A stretch of 8,060 bases of DNA from RGIG1828 sp045541875 (lineage in GTDB: Bacteria; Bacillota; Clostridia; UMGS1810), in contig JAZQJX010000005.1 in assembly GCA_045541875.1 (NCBI GenBank), positions 1 through 8,060 of the forward strand, in the 5' to 3' direction. A program made the position numbers and the translations under genes. Positions 1 to 6,625 of the stretch are shown here, in pieces (position 1 is the first letter of the stretch; the number at the start of each line of letters is the position of its first letter). A model generated the notes under the pieces. That model was given only the letters and a program-made list of their open reading frames with translations, did not search any database and was not told where the DNA came from.

Positions 1-21
1 GACATGGCTACGATCCGACTT

Positions 22-45
22 CTTTCTGACGTCAAAGTCAGAAAG
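22..45 (+). terminator. Possible weak intrinsic terminator of an upstream gene
   Basis: A perfect 9-bp inverted repeat (CTTTCTGAC / GTCAGAAAG) encloses a 6-nt loop, GTCAAA. It is followed after GTGGA by a run of five T (51-55). The stem is only moderately GC-rich and the T-run starts 5 nt after it, so termination would be weak. It fits the end of a transcription unit lying left of the window. It could equally be part of a dispersed intergenic repeat. No upstream coding sequence can be confirmed in the ~180 nt before the first gene. Confidence 0.4.
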
Positions 46-111
46 GTGGATTTTTGTTATATCGATATTTATATGAAAAAACCGTAAAAAGAAGAAAATT
101 TACATTGTTAC

Positions 112-126
112 ATGGAATTTTTCCAT
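112..126. promoter_or_regulatory. 15-bp palindrome, candidate operator
   Basis: ATGGAA-TTT-TTCCAT is a perfect dyad with 6-bp arms and a 3-nt centre. It lies just upstream of, and abuts, the expected -35 position of the promoter whose -10 is at 149-154. The size and placement suit a dimeric repressor or activator acting on the catabolic operon. No regulator gene is in the window, and only one copy of the palindrome is seen, so the operator call is inference from symmetry and position. Confidence 0.4.
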
Positions 127-154
127 TCAACCCAAAAGTCAGACGTGTTATAAT
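126..154 (+). promoter_or_regulatory. Predicted sigma-A-type promoter of the operon
   Basis: A consensus -10 TATAAT (149-154) is preceded by TG one base upstream (146-147), which makes an extended -10. With a 17-nt spacer the -35 would be TTCAAC (126-131), matching TTGACA at only three positions, so the extended -10 probably compensates. The -10 sits about 30 nt before the first start codon. A second TATAAT at 162-167 has no recognisable -35 and is the less likely choice. No other promoter-like sequence is obvious between the following genes. Confidence 0.55.
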
Positions 155-183
155 CCTAATATATAATAATAAAAGGTGATATC

Positions 184-1503
184 ATGGAATATTTAATAGG
201 TCTTGACATTGGCACATCCTCAGTCAAAGGAGTTCTGATGTCAACAGACGGAAATGTTAAATCCTGCAAAACAAAAAAGCATATATATCACAAAATTGAT
301 GGGTTTAAAACTCTTGATGCCGATGAATTTTGCAAAGGCTGTTTTGATGTATTAAAAGAAATTAAATCCGAGGTTTGTGAAGATGATAAAATTCTTGCAA
401 TCTGTCCGTCGGGTGCAAGCGGAAACCTCGTGTTTGTGAAAGGCGGAAAAGCCATATCGCCGGTATACGGTTGGCAAAACAGTTTTGACGATAGAATAAC
501 AGAGGAAGTTATCTCAGGTCTGGACGGCGAATATGTGTATGAGACTGTGGGATGGCCGAAAATAAAGAGTATGCCTCTTGCCGCTCTTGCATACATAAGA
601 AAAACCAATCCCGATTTGATAGATTCATCAGATATGATTTGTATGCACATTGAATATCTGAACTTTTGCCTCACAGGAAAATGGGGAATCACTCCATCAA
701 TGGGCACACCGTTCTATCTTATTAATCAGAAAAAAACGGAGTATGAACAAAAGATTCTTGATTCTCTTGGCATAGATAAGGCAAAACTTCCGCCCATTAT
801 GAAAAATTGTACATCCATTGGACACCTGACAGAATTTGCCGCAGAAAAAACAGGCCTTGATAAGGACACAAAGGTGATTCTCGGCACTTTTGACCATCCA
901 AGTGCCGCAAGGGGAGCGGGGATTTTTGATGAGAATGAGATTCTCATTTCCTGTGGTACTTCATGGGTTGTTTTTGTGCCGGTGTCAAATCGCGAAAAAG
1001 CCATTTCACTAAAAATGCTTTCCGATCCGTTTATGCATCCCGGCGGCAAATGGTGTGCAATGAAGTCTCTCACATCAGTTTCAGACACCATAGATAAATA
1101 TATGAAAAAATATCTTGGTGATATTTCTTTTGAGGAACTTGACACCCTTGCAGATAAAGCCCCCATTGGTGCAAATGGTCTTTTATTAGATGACGATACC
1201 GACACAAGAGGTTTTGAAAAAAGTGACATTGCAAGAGCAATCATGGAATGTATTGCAATAAGGCTTAATGAATTTTTGAAAATATATGCAAAAGATGCAA
1301 AGAAAATCCGTCTGGTAGGGGGCATCACAAAATCAAAAGTGTGGTGCAGAGTTATATCTGAAATAACCGGCGTGAATGTTTCAGTTGTAAACGGAGAACA
1401 CGCAGGTGCTGTCGGTTCTGCAATTATGGCAGGAGTCGGCGTTGGAATTTATGAAAACGAAAAGAAAGCGTTCTATTCAATATATGGAGAGGAGAAATAT
1501 TAA
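184..1503 (+). CDS. FGGY-family carbohydrate kinase
   Basis: This is a cytosolic ATP-dependent sugar kinase of 439 residues, likely phosphorylating a ketose. The N-terminus has the phosphate-binding motif LIGLDIGTSSVKG (residues 4-16). W97 followed by DDR (102-104) resembles the family's substrate-binding W/D/R segment. D237 in LGTFDHPSAARG fits the catalytic aspartate that starts the second actin-like (FGGY_C) domain. GTSW (258-261) matches the second phosphate motif, and VGG...S.VW (378-387) with a following GAVGSA matches the adenosine motif. It is shorter than typical xylulo-, ribulo- or glycerol kinases (about 480-560 residues), so the substrate cannot be read off. The start is supported by AGGTGAT (174-180) close upstream of ATG 184. 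It is the first gene of the operon, and its stop overlaps the next start (TAATG). With the AraA-like isomerase two genes on, it makes the familiar isomerase/kinase pair. The family is certain, the substrate unknown. Confidence 0.9.
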   Translation: MEYLIGLDIGTSSVKGVLMSTDGNVKSCKTKKHIYHKIDGFKTLDADEFCKGCFDVLKEIKSEVCEDDKILAICPSGASGNLVFVKGGKAISPVYGWQNSFDDRITEEVISGLDGEYVYETVGWPKIKSMPLAALAYIRKTNPDLIDSSDMICMHIEYLNFCLTGKWGITPSMGTPFYLINQKKTEYEQKILDSLGIDKAKLPPIMKNCTSIGHLTEFAAEKTGLDKDTKVILGTFDHPSAARGAGIFDENEILISCGTSWVVFVPVSNREKAISLKMLSDPFMHPGGKWCAMKSLTSVSDTIDKYMKKYLGDISFEELDTLADKAPIGANGLLLDDDTDTRGFEKSDIARAIMECIAIRLNEFLKIYAKDAKKIRLVGGITKSKVWCRVISEITGVNVSVVNGEHAGAVGSAIMAGVGVGIYENEKKAFYSIYGEEKY

Positions 1504-2507
1504 TGTTTGGATATATACCCAGTGAATATGATAAAAAAGTTTATGCACAGGAATTAAGGGACTTTTTGCCTGACAAAATAATAGACACTCATACTCATGT
1601 GTTTAAAAAAGAATTCACAAAACCATCCACCACATGGGTTGGCAAGGTGATGGACGAATGTACCTATGAAAACCTTGAACAGACATTTCTTGATATGCTT
1701 CCCGGCAAGAAACTTAAAGCAGTTATGATGGGATTGCCATCCAGAGACCACGAAGTTGGTAATGCCTATATTGAAGAGTGTATAAACATGGGTGGAACCG
1801 GACTTTTCTGCACAAAATATGACACGCCTCTTTCGGTAATTGAAGAAGCAATCACAAAAAGAGGCTTCAAGGGTATCAAACCATATCCGAGCAATCGCCC
1901 TGCATATATACCACTTGGTGAATCGAGAATTTTTGATTTTCTCCCTCACAATCAACTCAAACTTTTGAATGATCTTGGCACGGTAGTCCTTCTTCACATA
2001 GGCAGGGATATGAGACTAAAAGATCCTGTGAACGTTGCTCAACTTATGGAGATTGAAGAAAAGTATCCCAATCTGAAACTTGTTGTGGCACACATAGGAA
2101 GAGCATATTCACCTGAAGATTTGGGAGACGCATTTGAGACATTAAAGCATACCAAAAACATGATGTTTGACTTTTGCGCAAACACACTTTCTGAGGCAAT
2201 GGAAGAATGCCTTAAGGCAGTTGGTCCAAAACGCCTTATGTATGGAACAGATATGCCAGTCACCAAAATGCGTATGAGAAGAATTTCCGAAAACGGAATC
2301 TATAAAAACATTGTTCCAAAAGGTCTCTATGGTGATGTTTCGGGTGATATCCATATGTTAGAGACCGAAAATGAAGAACTCACTTGTTTTTTGTATGAGC
2401 AGTTGCGTGCATTTAAAAAAGCCGCCGAAAATCTTAATCTTACCAAAGAAGACATCAATGACGTTTTCTATGGCAATGCAAGCAGACTTTATGGAATAGA
2501 AATTTAA
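1503..2507 (+). CDS. Metal-dependent amidohydrolase (Amidohydro_2, TIM-barrel)
   Basis: This 334-residue protein of the amidohydrolase superfamily (PF04909/COG2159-like) is predicted cytosolic, with no signal peptide. The metal and active-site residues are all recognisable. They are H30 and H32 in DTHTHVF at the end of the first strand, K126 in GFKGIKPYP, H165 in VVLLHIGRD, H197 in LVVAHIGRA, and D250 in RLMYGTDMP. Known members of this branch hydrolyse lactones or amides, hydrate, or carry out non-oxidative decarboxylation. In a sugar operon a lactone hydrolase is an attractive guess, but nothing in the sequence fixes the reaction. ATG 1503 overlaps the kinase stop by one base and is preceded by GGAGAGGAG (1486-1494), which implies translational coupling to the kinase. 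The family assignment is strong and the reaction open. Confidence 0.87.
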   Translation: MFGYIPSEYDKKVYAQELRDFLPDKIIDTHTHVFKKEFTKPSTTWVGKVMDECTYENLEQTFLDMLPGKKLKAVMMGLPSRDHEVGNAYIEECINMGGTGLFCTKYDTPLSVIEEAITKRGFKGIKPYPSNRPAYIPLGESRIFDFLPHNQLKLLNDLGTVVLLHIGRDMRLKDPVNVAQLMEIEEKYPNLKLVVAHIGRAYSPEDLGDAFETLKHTKNMMFDFCANTLSEAMEECLKAVGPKRLMYGTDMPVTKMRMRRISENGIYKNIVPKGLYGDVSGDIHMLETENEELTCFLYEQLRAFKKAAENLNLTKEDINDVFYGNASRLYGIEI

Positions 2508-2512
2508 CTTTT

Positions 2513-2517
2513 GGAGG
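2513..2517 (+). promoter_or_regulatory. Ribosome binding site fixing the isomerase start
   Basis: GGAGG lies 8 nt before ATG 2526. An in-frame TTG at 2511 would extend the protein by five residues, but that start would overlap the Shine-Dalgarno itself. The protein from ATG begins MKIGLLPLYL, a typical first beta-strand, so ATG 2526 is the better start. Confidence 0.8.
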
Positions 2518-2525
2518 ACGAACTT

Positions 2526-3890
2526 ATGAAAATCGGCTTGTTACCATTATATCTTGCCCTGTACGGTGAAAAACCCAAACCGAGGATGAGGGCGTTTTAC
2601 GAAAAAATTGTAAAAATGTTTGAAGACAGAGGACTCGAAGTTGTATGCACAGACCTTTGCACATTAAAAGAAGAATTCGAAAATGCAATTTCCATTTTTG
2701 AAAATGAAAAATGCGATGCACTTGTGACACTCCATATGTGCTATTCACCTTCTCTTGAATCAGCAGATGCTTTAAAAAACACAAAATTGCCAATAATTAT
2801 CTGCGACACAACAGAAACATTTGATTTTTCCGATAAACAAGGTCCCGGAGAAATTATGTATTGTCACGGAATTCACGGCGTTATGGATATGTGCAATCTT
2901 TTAAAGAAAAACAAAAAACCATATGCAATTGCCGCAGGTCATTATGAAAAAAGCGATGTTATAGACAGAGTTGTCGGATTTGTAAAAGCAGCAAAGAGCG
3001 CGCAGTCAATAGATGGTTCAACTGTTGGAAGCATTGGTGGAAACTTTGGTGGCATGGGTGATTTTGAAGTCAGTGACGAAAAAATGCTTTCCCGATTCGG
3101 CACAAAAGTTGTATACCCTGAAAAAGGGGAATTGAAAGCACTTTGCAAAGAAGTTACACAGGAAGAGATAACTCTGGAAAAAGAAAGAAACAAAAATGAT
3201 TTTGAATTCATCGGAGAATTTGACGAAGAAATATACACAAAGTCAGTCATCACCGATCTTGCACTTAAAAAATGGATAGAAAAAAGAAATCTTCGCGGTC
3301 TCACCGTTAACTTCAGAAACATTGGCGAACTTTACACAATGCCATTTAACGGACTTTGCAGAGCAATGGGTGACAGAATCGGCTATGCAGGTGAGGGTGA
3401 CACCCTGACTGCACTTTTTACCGGTGCACTTTTACAGGGATATAAGGAAACATCTTTTGTCGAACTTTTTTGTCCGGATTGGAAAAACAACACCGTTTTT
3501 ATTAACCATATGGGCGAAATGAATTATGTTGTGGCAGACAGAAAACCTGAATTTTATGAAAAAACCTTTTCATTCGGTGGGGAAGAAACAACAAATCCCT
3601 ATTCAGGCAGTGCCGCATATAAGCCCGGAAACGCTATGTTTGTAAACATATTTGAAGATGCGGACGGATTCAATGCGCTGATTGCACCTGTAAAAGTTTT
3701 GAAAGAGACAACTGACAGTTTCAAAAAGAATGTGAGAGGATGGCTTGATTTCGGAATGCCTGTTTTGGAAGCACTTGAAAAAATCAGCATGCGTGGTGCA
3801 ACTCACCATAGCATTCTGATTTATGATGCAACGGTTTCTGAAATGGAATTCTTTGCAAAACTTCTGGGAATTACCCCCGTTAATCTGTGA
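2526..3890 (+). CDS. L-arabinose/L-fucose isomerase-like sugar isomerase
   Basis: This 454-residue protein resembles L-arabinose isomerase (AraA), which interconverts an aldose and a ketose with a divalent metal (usually Mn2+). The N-terminal half (MKIGLLPLYL, then CDALVTLHMCYSP at 63-75) has the Rossmann-like domains of the family. In the C-terminal half all four residues matching E. coli AraA E306, E333, H350 and H450 can be placed. They are E290 in YAGEGD, E313 in TSFVELF, H328 in NHMGE and H428 in GATHHSI. The 100-residue interval from H328 to H428 equals that between AraA H350 and H450. It is shorter than AraA (about 500 residues), and no ribulokinase (araB-type) or araD neighbour specific to arabinose is present. 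A different pentose, deoxy or modified sugar is therefore likely. It is probably a soluble cytoplasmic oligomer acting just before the operon's FGGY kinase. Family confident, substrate unknown. Confidence 0.85.
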   Translation: MKIGLLPLYLALYGEKPKPRMRAFYEKIVKMFEDRGLEVVCTDLCTLKEEFENAISIFENEKCDALVTLHMCYSPSLESADALKNTKLPIIICDTTETFDFSDKQGPGEIMYCHGIHGVMDMCNLLKKNKKPYAIAAGHYEKSDVIDRVVGFVKAAKSAQSIDGSTVGSIGGNFGGMGDFEVSDEKMLSRFGTKVVYPEKGELKALCKEVTQEEITLEKERNKNDFEFIGEFDEEIYTKSVITDLALKKWIEKRNLRGLTVNFRNIGELYTMPFNGLCRAMGDRIGYAGEGDTLTALFTGALLQGYKETSFVELFCPDWKNNTVFINHMGEMNYVVADRKPEFYEKTFSFGGEETTNPYSGSAAYKPGNAMFVNIFEDADGFNALIAPVKVLKETTDSFKKNVRGWLDFGMPVLEALEKISMRGATHHSILIYDATVSEMEFFAKLLGITPVNL

Positions 3891-3901
3891 TTATTTACTG
3901 T

Positions 3902-3907
3902 GAGGAG
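3902..3907 (+). promoter_or_regulatory. Ribosome binding site fixing the oxidoreductase start
   Basis: GAGGAG ends 9 nt before ATG 3917. An in-frame GTG at 3887 would add ten residues and overlap the isomerase stop, but it lies upstream of this Shine-Dalgarno. The Rossmann strand KFGIIGCG begins right after ATG 3917, as is usual in this family. Confidence 0.8.
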
Positions 3908-3916
3908 ATAATAATA

Positions 3917-5047
3917 ATGAAAACAATTAAATTCGGTATTATAGGCTGTGGACTTATGGGCAAAGAATTTGCCGGAGCGGTAGGCAGATGGTATCATCTT
4001 GAAGATGAATGTGCAAGACCTGAAATCATAGCCCTTTGTGACACAAATGAATCATCACTTAAGTGGTTCAAAGATAAGATTTCCACAGTAAAATATACCT
4101 ACACCGACTATCACGACCTTTTGAAAAATGATGAAATTGATGCAGTATACTGTGCAGTTCCTCACGTTCTTCACGGCGAGATTTATGTAGACATAATTGA
4201 ATCAGGAAAACACTTTATGGGAGAAAAGCCTTTTGGTATGGACAAAGAGCAAAATGATAAGATTATGGAAGCGGTTAAACGCCATCCGGATTCTGTCGTC
4301 CGCTGTGCAAGTGAATTTCCTTTTTATCCTGCCTGTCAGATGCTGATTGACTATGTTAAATCCGGAAAAACAGGAAGAATTTTAGAAGTCAGATCAGGCT
4401 TTTGCCATTCAAGTGATATGAATCCCCAAAAACCAATCAACTGGAAAAGAAAGATTGAAATGAACGGAGAATACGGATGCATGGGCGACCTTGGTCTTCA
4501 CACTCAACATGTTCCGTTCCGTCTTGGCTGGATTCCTGAAAATGTTTGCGCCAAACTTTCAAATTATATCACCCAACGTCCCGACGGCAATGGCGGTATG
4601 GCAAAATGCGAAACATGGGACAATGCAATTTTAATGTGTGATACCAAAGATAAAGACGGCAATAAGTTCCCCATTACTTTTGAAATGAAGCGTATGCAAC
4701 CGGGTGCCACAAACGAATGGTATCTTGAGGTGTACGGTATGGAAATGTCTGTAAAGTTTTCCACCTCCGATCCCAATGCATTTTATTACACTCAGGCAGT
4801 AGGTTCAGAGCAAGCCTGGTCACGTCTCATTGTGGGCAATAAACCTCAGTTTAAAACAGCCACGGGAGCGATTTTTGAATTTGGATTCACAGATTCCATA
4901 CTTCAGATGTGGGCGGCTTTCATATATGAAATCGAGGGCAGAGAGGTTTCTTTCGGATGTTGCACACCCGAGGAAACAATTCTTTCTCACAAACTTCACA
5001 CTGCCGCACTTCTGTCAGAAAAAGAGAAAACAATAATAAAACTATAA
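3917..5047 (+). CDS. Gfo/Idh/MocA-family NAD(P)-dependent oxidoreductase
   Basis: This is a 376-residue cytosolic dehydrogenase. The N-terminal Rossmann fold has GIIGCGLMG (residues 7-15), which is the GxGxxG dinucleotide site at 10-15. AVYCAVPHVLHGE (76-88) is followed by GEKPFG (102-107), which holds the EKP motif lysine (K104) typical of the family. The C-terminal domain carries GDLGLHTQH (190-198). There D191 and H195 match the family's D/H substrate-binding and catalytic pair. Family members oxidise or reduce a sugar or cyclitol hydroxyl (myo-inositol 2-dehydrogenase, glucose-fructose oxidoreductase, keto-sugar reductases). The direction and substrate here are not visible. It lies 26 nt after the isomerase and 13 nt before the aminotransferase. 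The pairing with the aminotransferase suggests that one enzyme makes or consumes the keto intermediate of the other (inference). Confidence 0.88.
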   Translation: MKTIKFGIIGCGLMGKEFAGAVGRWYHLEDECARPEIIALCDTNESSLKWFKDKISTVKYTYTDYHDLLKNDEIDAVYCAVPHVLHGEIYVDIIESGKHFMGEKPFGMDKEQNDKIMEAVKRHPDSVVRCASEFPFYPACQMLIDYVKSGKTGRILEVRSGFCHSSDMNPQKPINWKRKIEMNGEYGCMGDLGLHTQHVPFRLGWIPENVCAKLSNYITQRPDGNGGMAKCETWDNAILMCDTKDKDGNKFPITFEMKRMQPGATNEWYLEVYGMEMSVKFSTSDPNAFYYTQAVGSEQAWSRLIVGNKPQFKTATGAIFEFGFTDSILQMWAAFIYEIEGREVSFGCCTPEETILSHKLHTAALLSEKEKTIIKL

Positions 5048-5060
5048 GAGGAGAAAGAAT

Positions 5061-6602
5061 ATGTTAAAAAATATTACACGTTCCCTGAGAGATCTTCTTG
5101 GATCTGAATATATGGATGCAGTAAAATCTGTTGCCGTAAATATTTACGGTATGGACAGTGCAGAGGCAGACCGCCTTATTGATGAAAAGGTTGACTTTTT
5201 CCCTGAGGACTACGTTGCCCGTATGCGTGATATGGCAAAAAAGACAGGAGAAAAGGTTGCAGACGGTTTTGAAGATTCTCTCATCGGTGCTCCCACCGAA
5301 AGTTATCGCAAGGCATCACATTCAAATGCCGCACCCATAGGCGGTATCGGTTGCACAAGAATAGGGGAAGACGGAAAAGCATATCTGATTGCCAAAAGTG
5401 AGCATTACCACTCATCTCTCGGTCATAACTTCCCCGGTTATAAACTCATCACAAATGCAAGAAAACTTGGCATCTTAAATGCTACTCATAATAACACAAG
5501 AGGTTATATAACCCGTCTTGCAGAAAGCCGTCTCATTGCAGTTGCAAACGGTGTGGAAGAAAACAGTGCAGAGCATAAGGAAATTCTTTCATCAAAAGAG
5601 CCTCATGTTTTAAACAGAATAATCAACCTTGAAACAGGCTCACTTGCAGTTGAAGCCGGCATCAAAATGATGCTTGCCCGTTTTTACCGCCTTGACGAAT
5701 CCTTTGATGCACCAAAATATGACGGTAAAGTCCCTGTATTCCTTGTAATGGAAGATAACAAAGAGGGACTCACCGCAAACTATCACGGCACCACCGTAAT
5801 TGCACAGACTCTTCGCGGAATGTGGCCCGAACTTTATGGTAAATTTGCAGAAAATGATATATACAAGGTTGTCAGCGTTAAGAAAAATGATATTTCGGAT
5901 TTTGAGGAAAAAATAAAAAAATATAACTCCGGACAGTATAAAACAGCAGGATTTTTGCACGAAATCATTCTTATGAACTATTCAGGCATTCGCCTGACAA
6001 AGGAATTTTTGCAGGGAGCATACAAACTTTGTCACGAAACAGACACATTTACCCTCTGTGACGAAATTCAGTCCTGCATGTGGTATGACGGAATGTTTCT
6101 TTTCAGACAATACGGTCTTAATCCCGATTTTTCCATAATAGGAAAAGGATTCCCCGGTGGAGAGTATCCTGCAAGTAAAATCATCACTACATACGAAGCA
6201 GACATCCTCAATCAGTTTGGTGCCTTGGTTACCAACGGTCAGGAGGAACTTGCAAGCCTTGCCTATCTCATAACAATGGAATTTGCCGGAGCAAATGGTA
6301 AAGAAATCACCGAAATGGGTGAATACGTAGAAAAAGGCATTGTTGATATTGCTAAAGATTTCCCGAAGGTTGTTGAAAAGCCCGACGGTCTCGGTCACCT
6401 TGCGGCAATTCATTTCTACTCTGTGGAAACTGCGGCAAAGTTTACAAAACTAATAAATGACAAGTGCGTTGATATCAGTGCCCAACTTTACAAAGCAGAT
6501 TGTCCTCCCGGAGCACTCATCAAACCACCTCTTATTGCAGATGAAACTGTAATTGATATTATGCTTGAAAAAATAAGGGAATGTTTGAAAAGTCTTGAAT
6601 AG
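5061..6602 (+). CDS. Class III (PLP-dependent) aminotransferase family protein
   Basis: This 513-residue fold-type I PLP enzyme is of the class III (ornithine/omega-amino acid aminotransferase-like) group. Landmarks in order are GHNFPGY (121-127), ETGSLAVEAGIKM (191-203, the usual GSEAVE cofactor-phosphate segment), NYHGTT (240-245), CDEIQS (333-338, with D334 expected to contact the PLP ring nitrogen) and IIGKGFPGGEYP (359-370). K362 in the last is the predicted Schiff-base lysine. The C-terminus has IKPPLI (487-492), like the family's terminal PPL segment. It is longer than common class III enzymes (about 420-460) because of a helical, charged N-terminal extension of about 80-90 residues with no recognised domain. 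Class III enzymes usually act on primary amines or aldehydes, but aminomutases and decarboxylases share the fold. AGAGGAGAAAG (5047-5057) precedes ATG 5061. The substrate is unknown; the context suggests an amino- or keto-sugar derivative. Confidence 0.85.
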   Translation: MLKNITRSLRDLLGSEYMDAVKSVAVNIYGMDSAEADRLIDEKVDFFPEDYVARMRDMAKKTGEKVADGFEDSLIGAPTESYRKASHSNAAPIGGIGCTRIGEDGKAYLIAKSEHYHSSLGHNFPGYKLITNARKLGILNATHNNTRGYITRLAESRLIAVANGVEENSAEHKEILSSKEPHVLNRIINLETGSLAVEAGIKMMLARFYRLDESFDAPKYDGKVPVFLVMEDNKEGLTANYHGTTVIAQTLRGMWPELYGKFAENDIYKVVSVKKNDISDFEEKIKKYNSGQYKTAGFLHEIILMNYSGIRLTKEFLQGAYKLCHETDTFTLCDEIQSCMWYDGMFLFRQYGLNPDFSIIGKGFPGGEYPASKIITTYEADILNQFGALVTNGQEELASLAYLITMEFAGANGKEITEMGEYVEKGIVDIAKDFPKVVEKPDGLGHLAAIHFYSVETAAKFTKLINDKCVDISAQLYKADCPPGALIKPPLIADETVIDIMLEKIRECLKSLE

Positions 6603-6625
6603 GCACAATTACGGACGGTGTAGAT

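Noticed and set aside
1..87. Open reading stretch in frame 1 ending at TAA 85-87 (possible C-terminus of an upstream gene)
   Set aside because: It is only 28 codons, runs through the terminator-like hairpin and resembles no known protein. The other two frames are equally plausible (stops at 27-29 and about 74-76), so no partial gene can be supported.
288..707. Minus-strand ORF of 139 codons opposite the kinase
   Set aside because: It lies wholly inside the kinase gene, which has clear FGGY motifs. The reverse-strand translation shows no recognisable domain or ribosome binding site.
726..1328. Minus-strand ORF of 200 codons opposite the kinase C-terminal half
   Set aside because: It is an antisense shadow of a well-supported gene, with no motif and unlikely composition.
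2511..2525. TTG start extending the isomerase by five residues
   Set aside because: The start would overlap its own Shine-Dalgarno. ATG 2526 is correctly spaced from GGAGG at 2513-2517.
3887..3916. GTG start extending the oxidoreductase by ten residues
   Set aside because: It is upstream of the GAGGAG site at 3902-3907. The Rossmann strand starts directly after ATG 3917.
5982..6413. Minus-strand ORF of 143 codons opposite the aminotransferase
   Set aside because: It overlaps the segment encoding the PLP-binding D334 and K362 motifs, is cysteine/phenylalanine-rich and has no recognisable domain.
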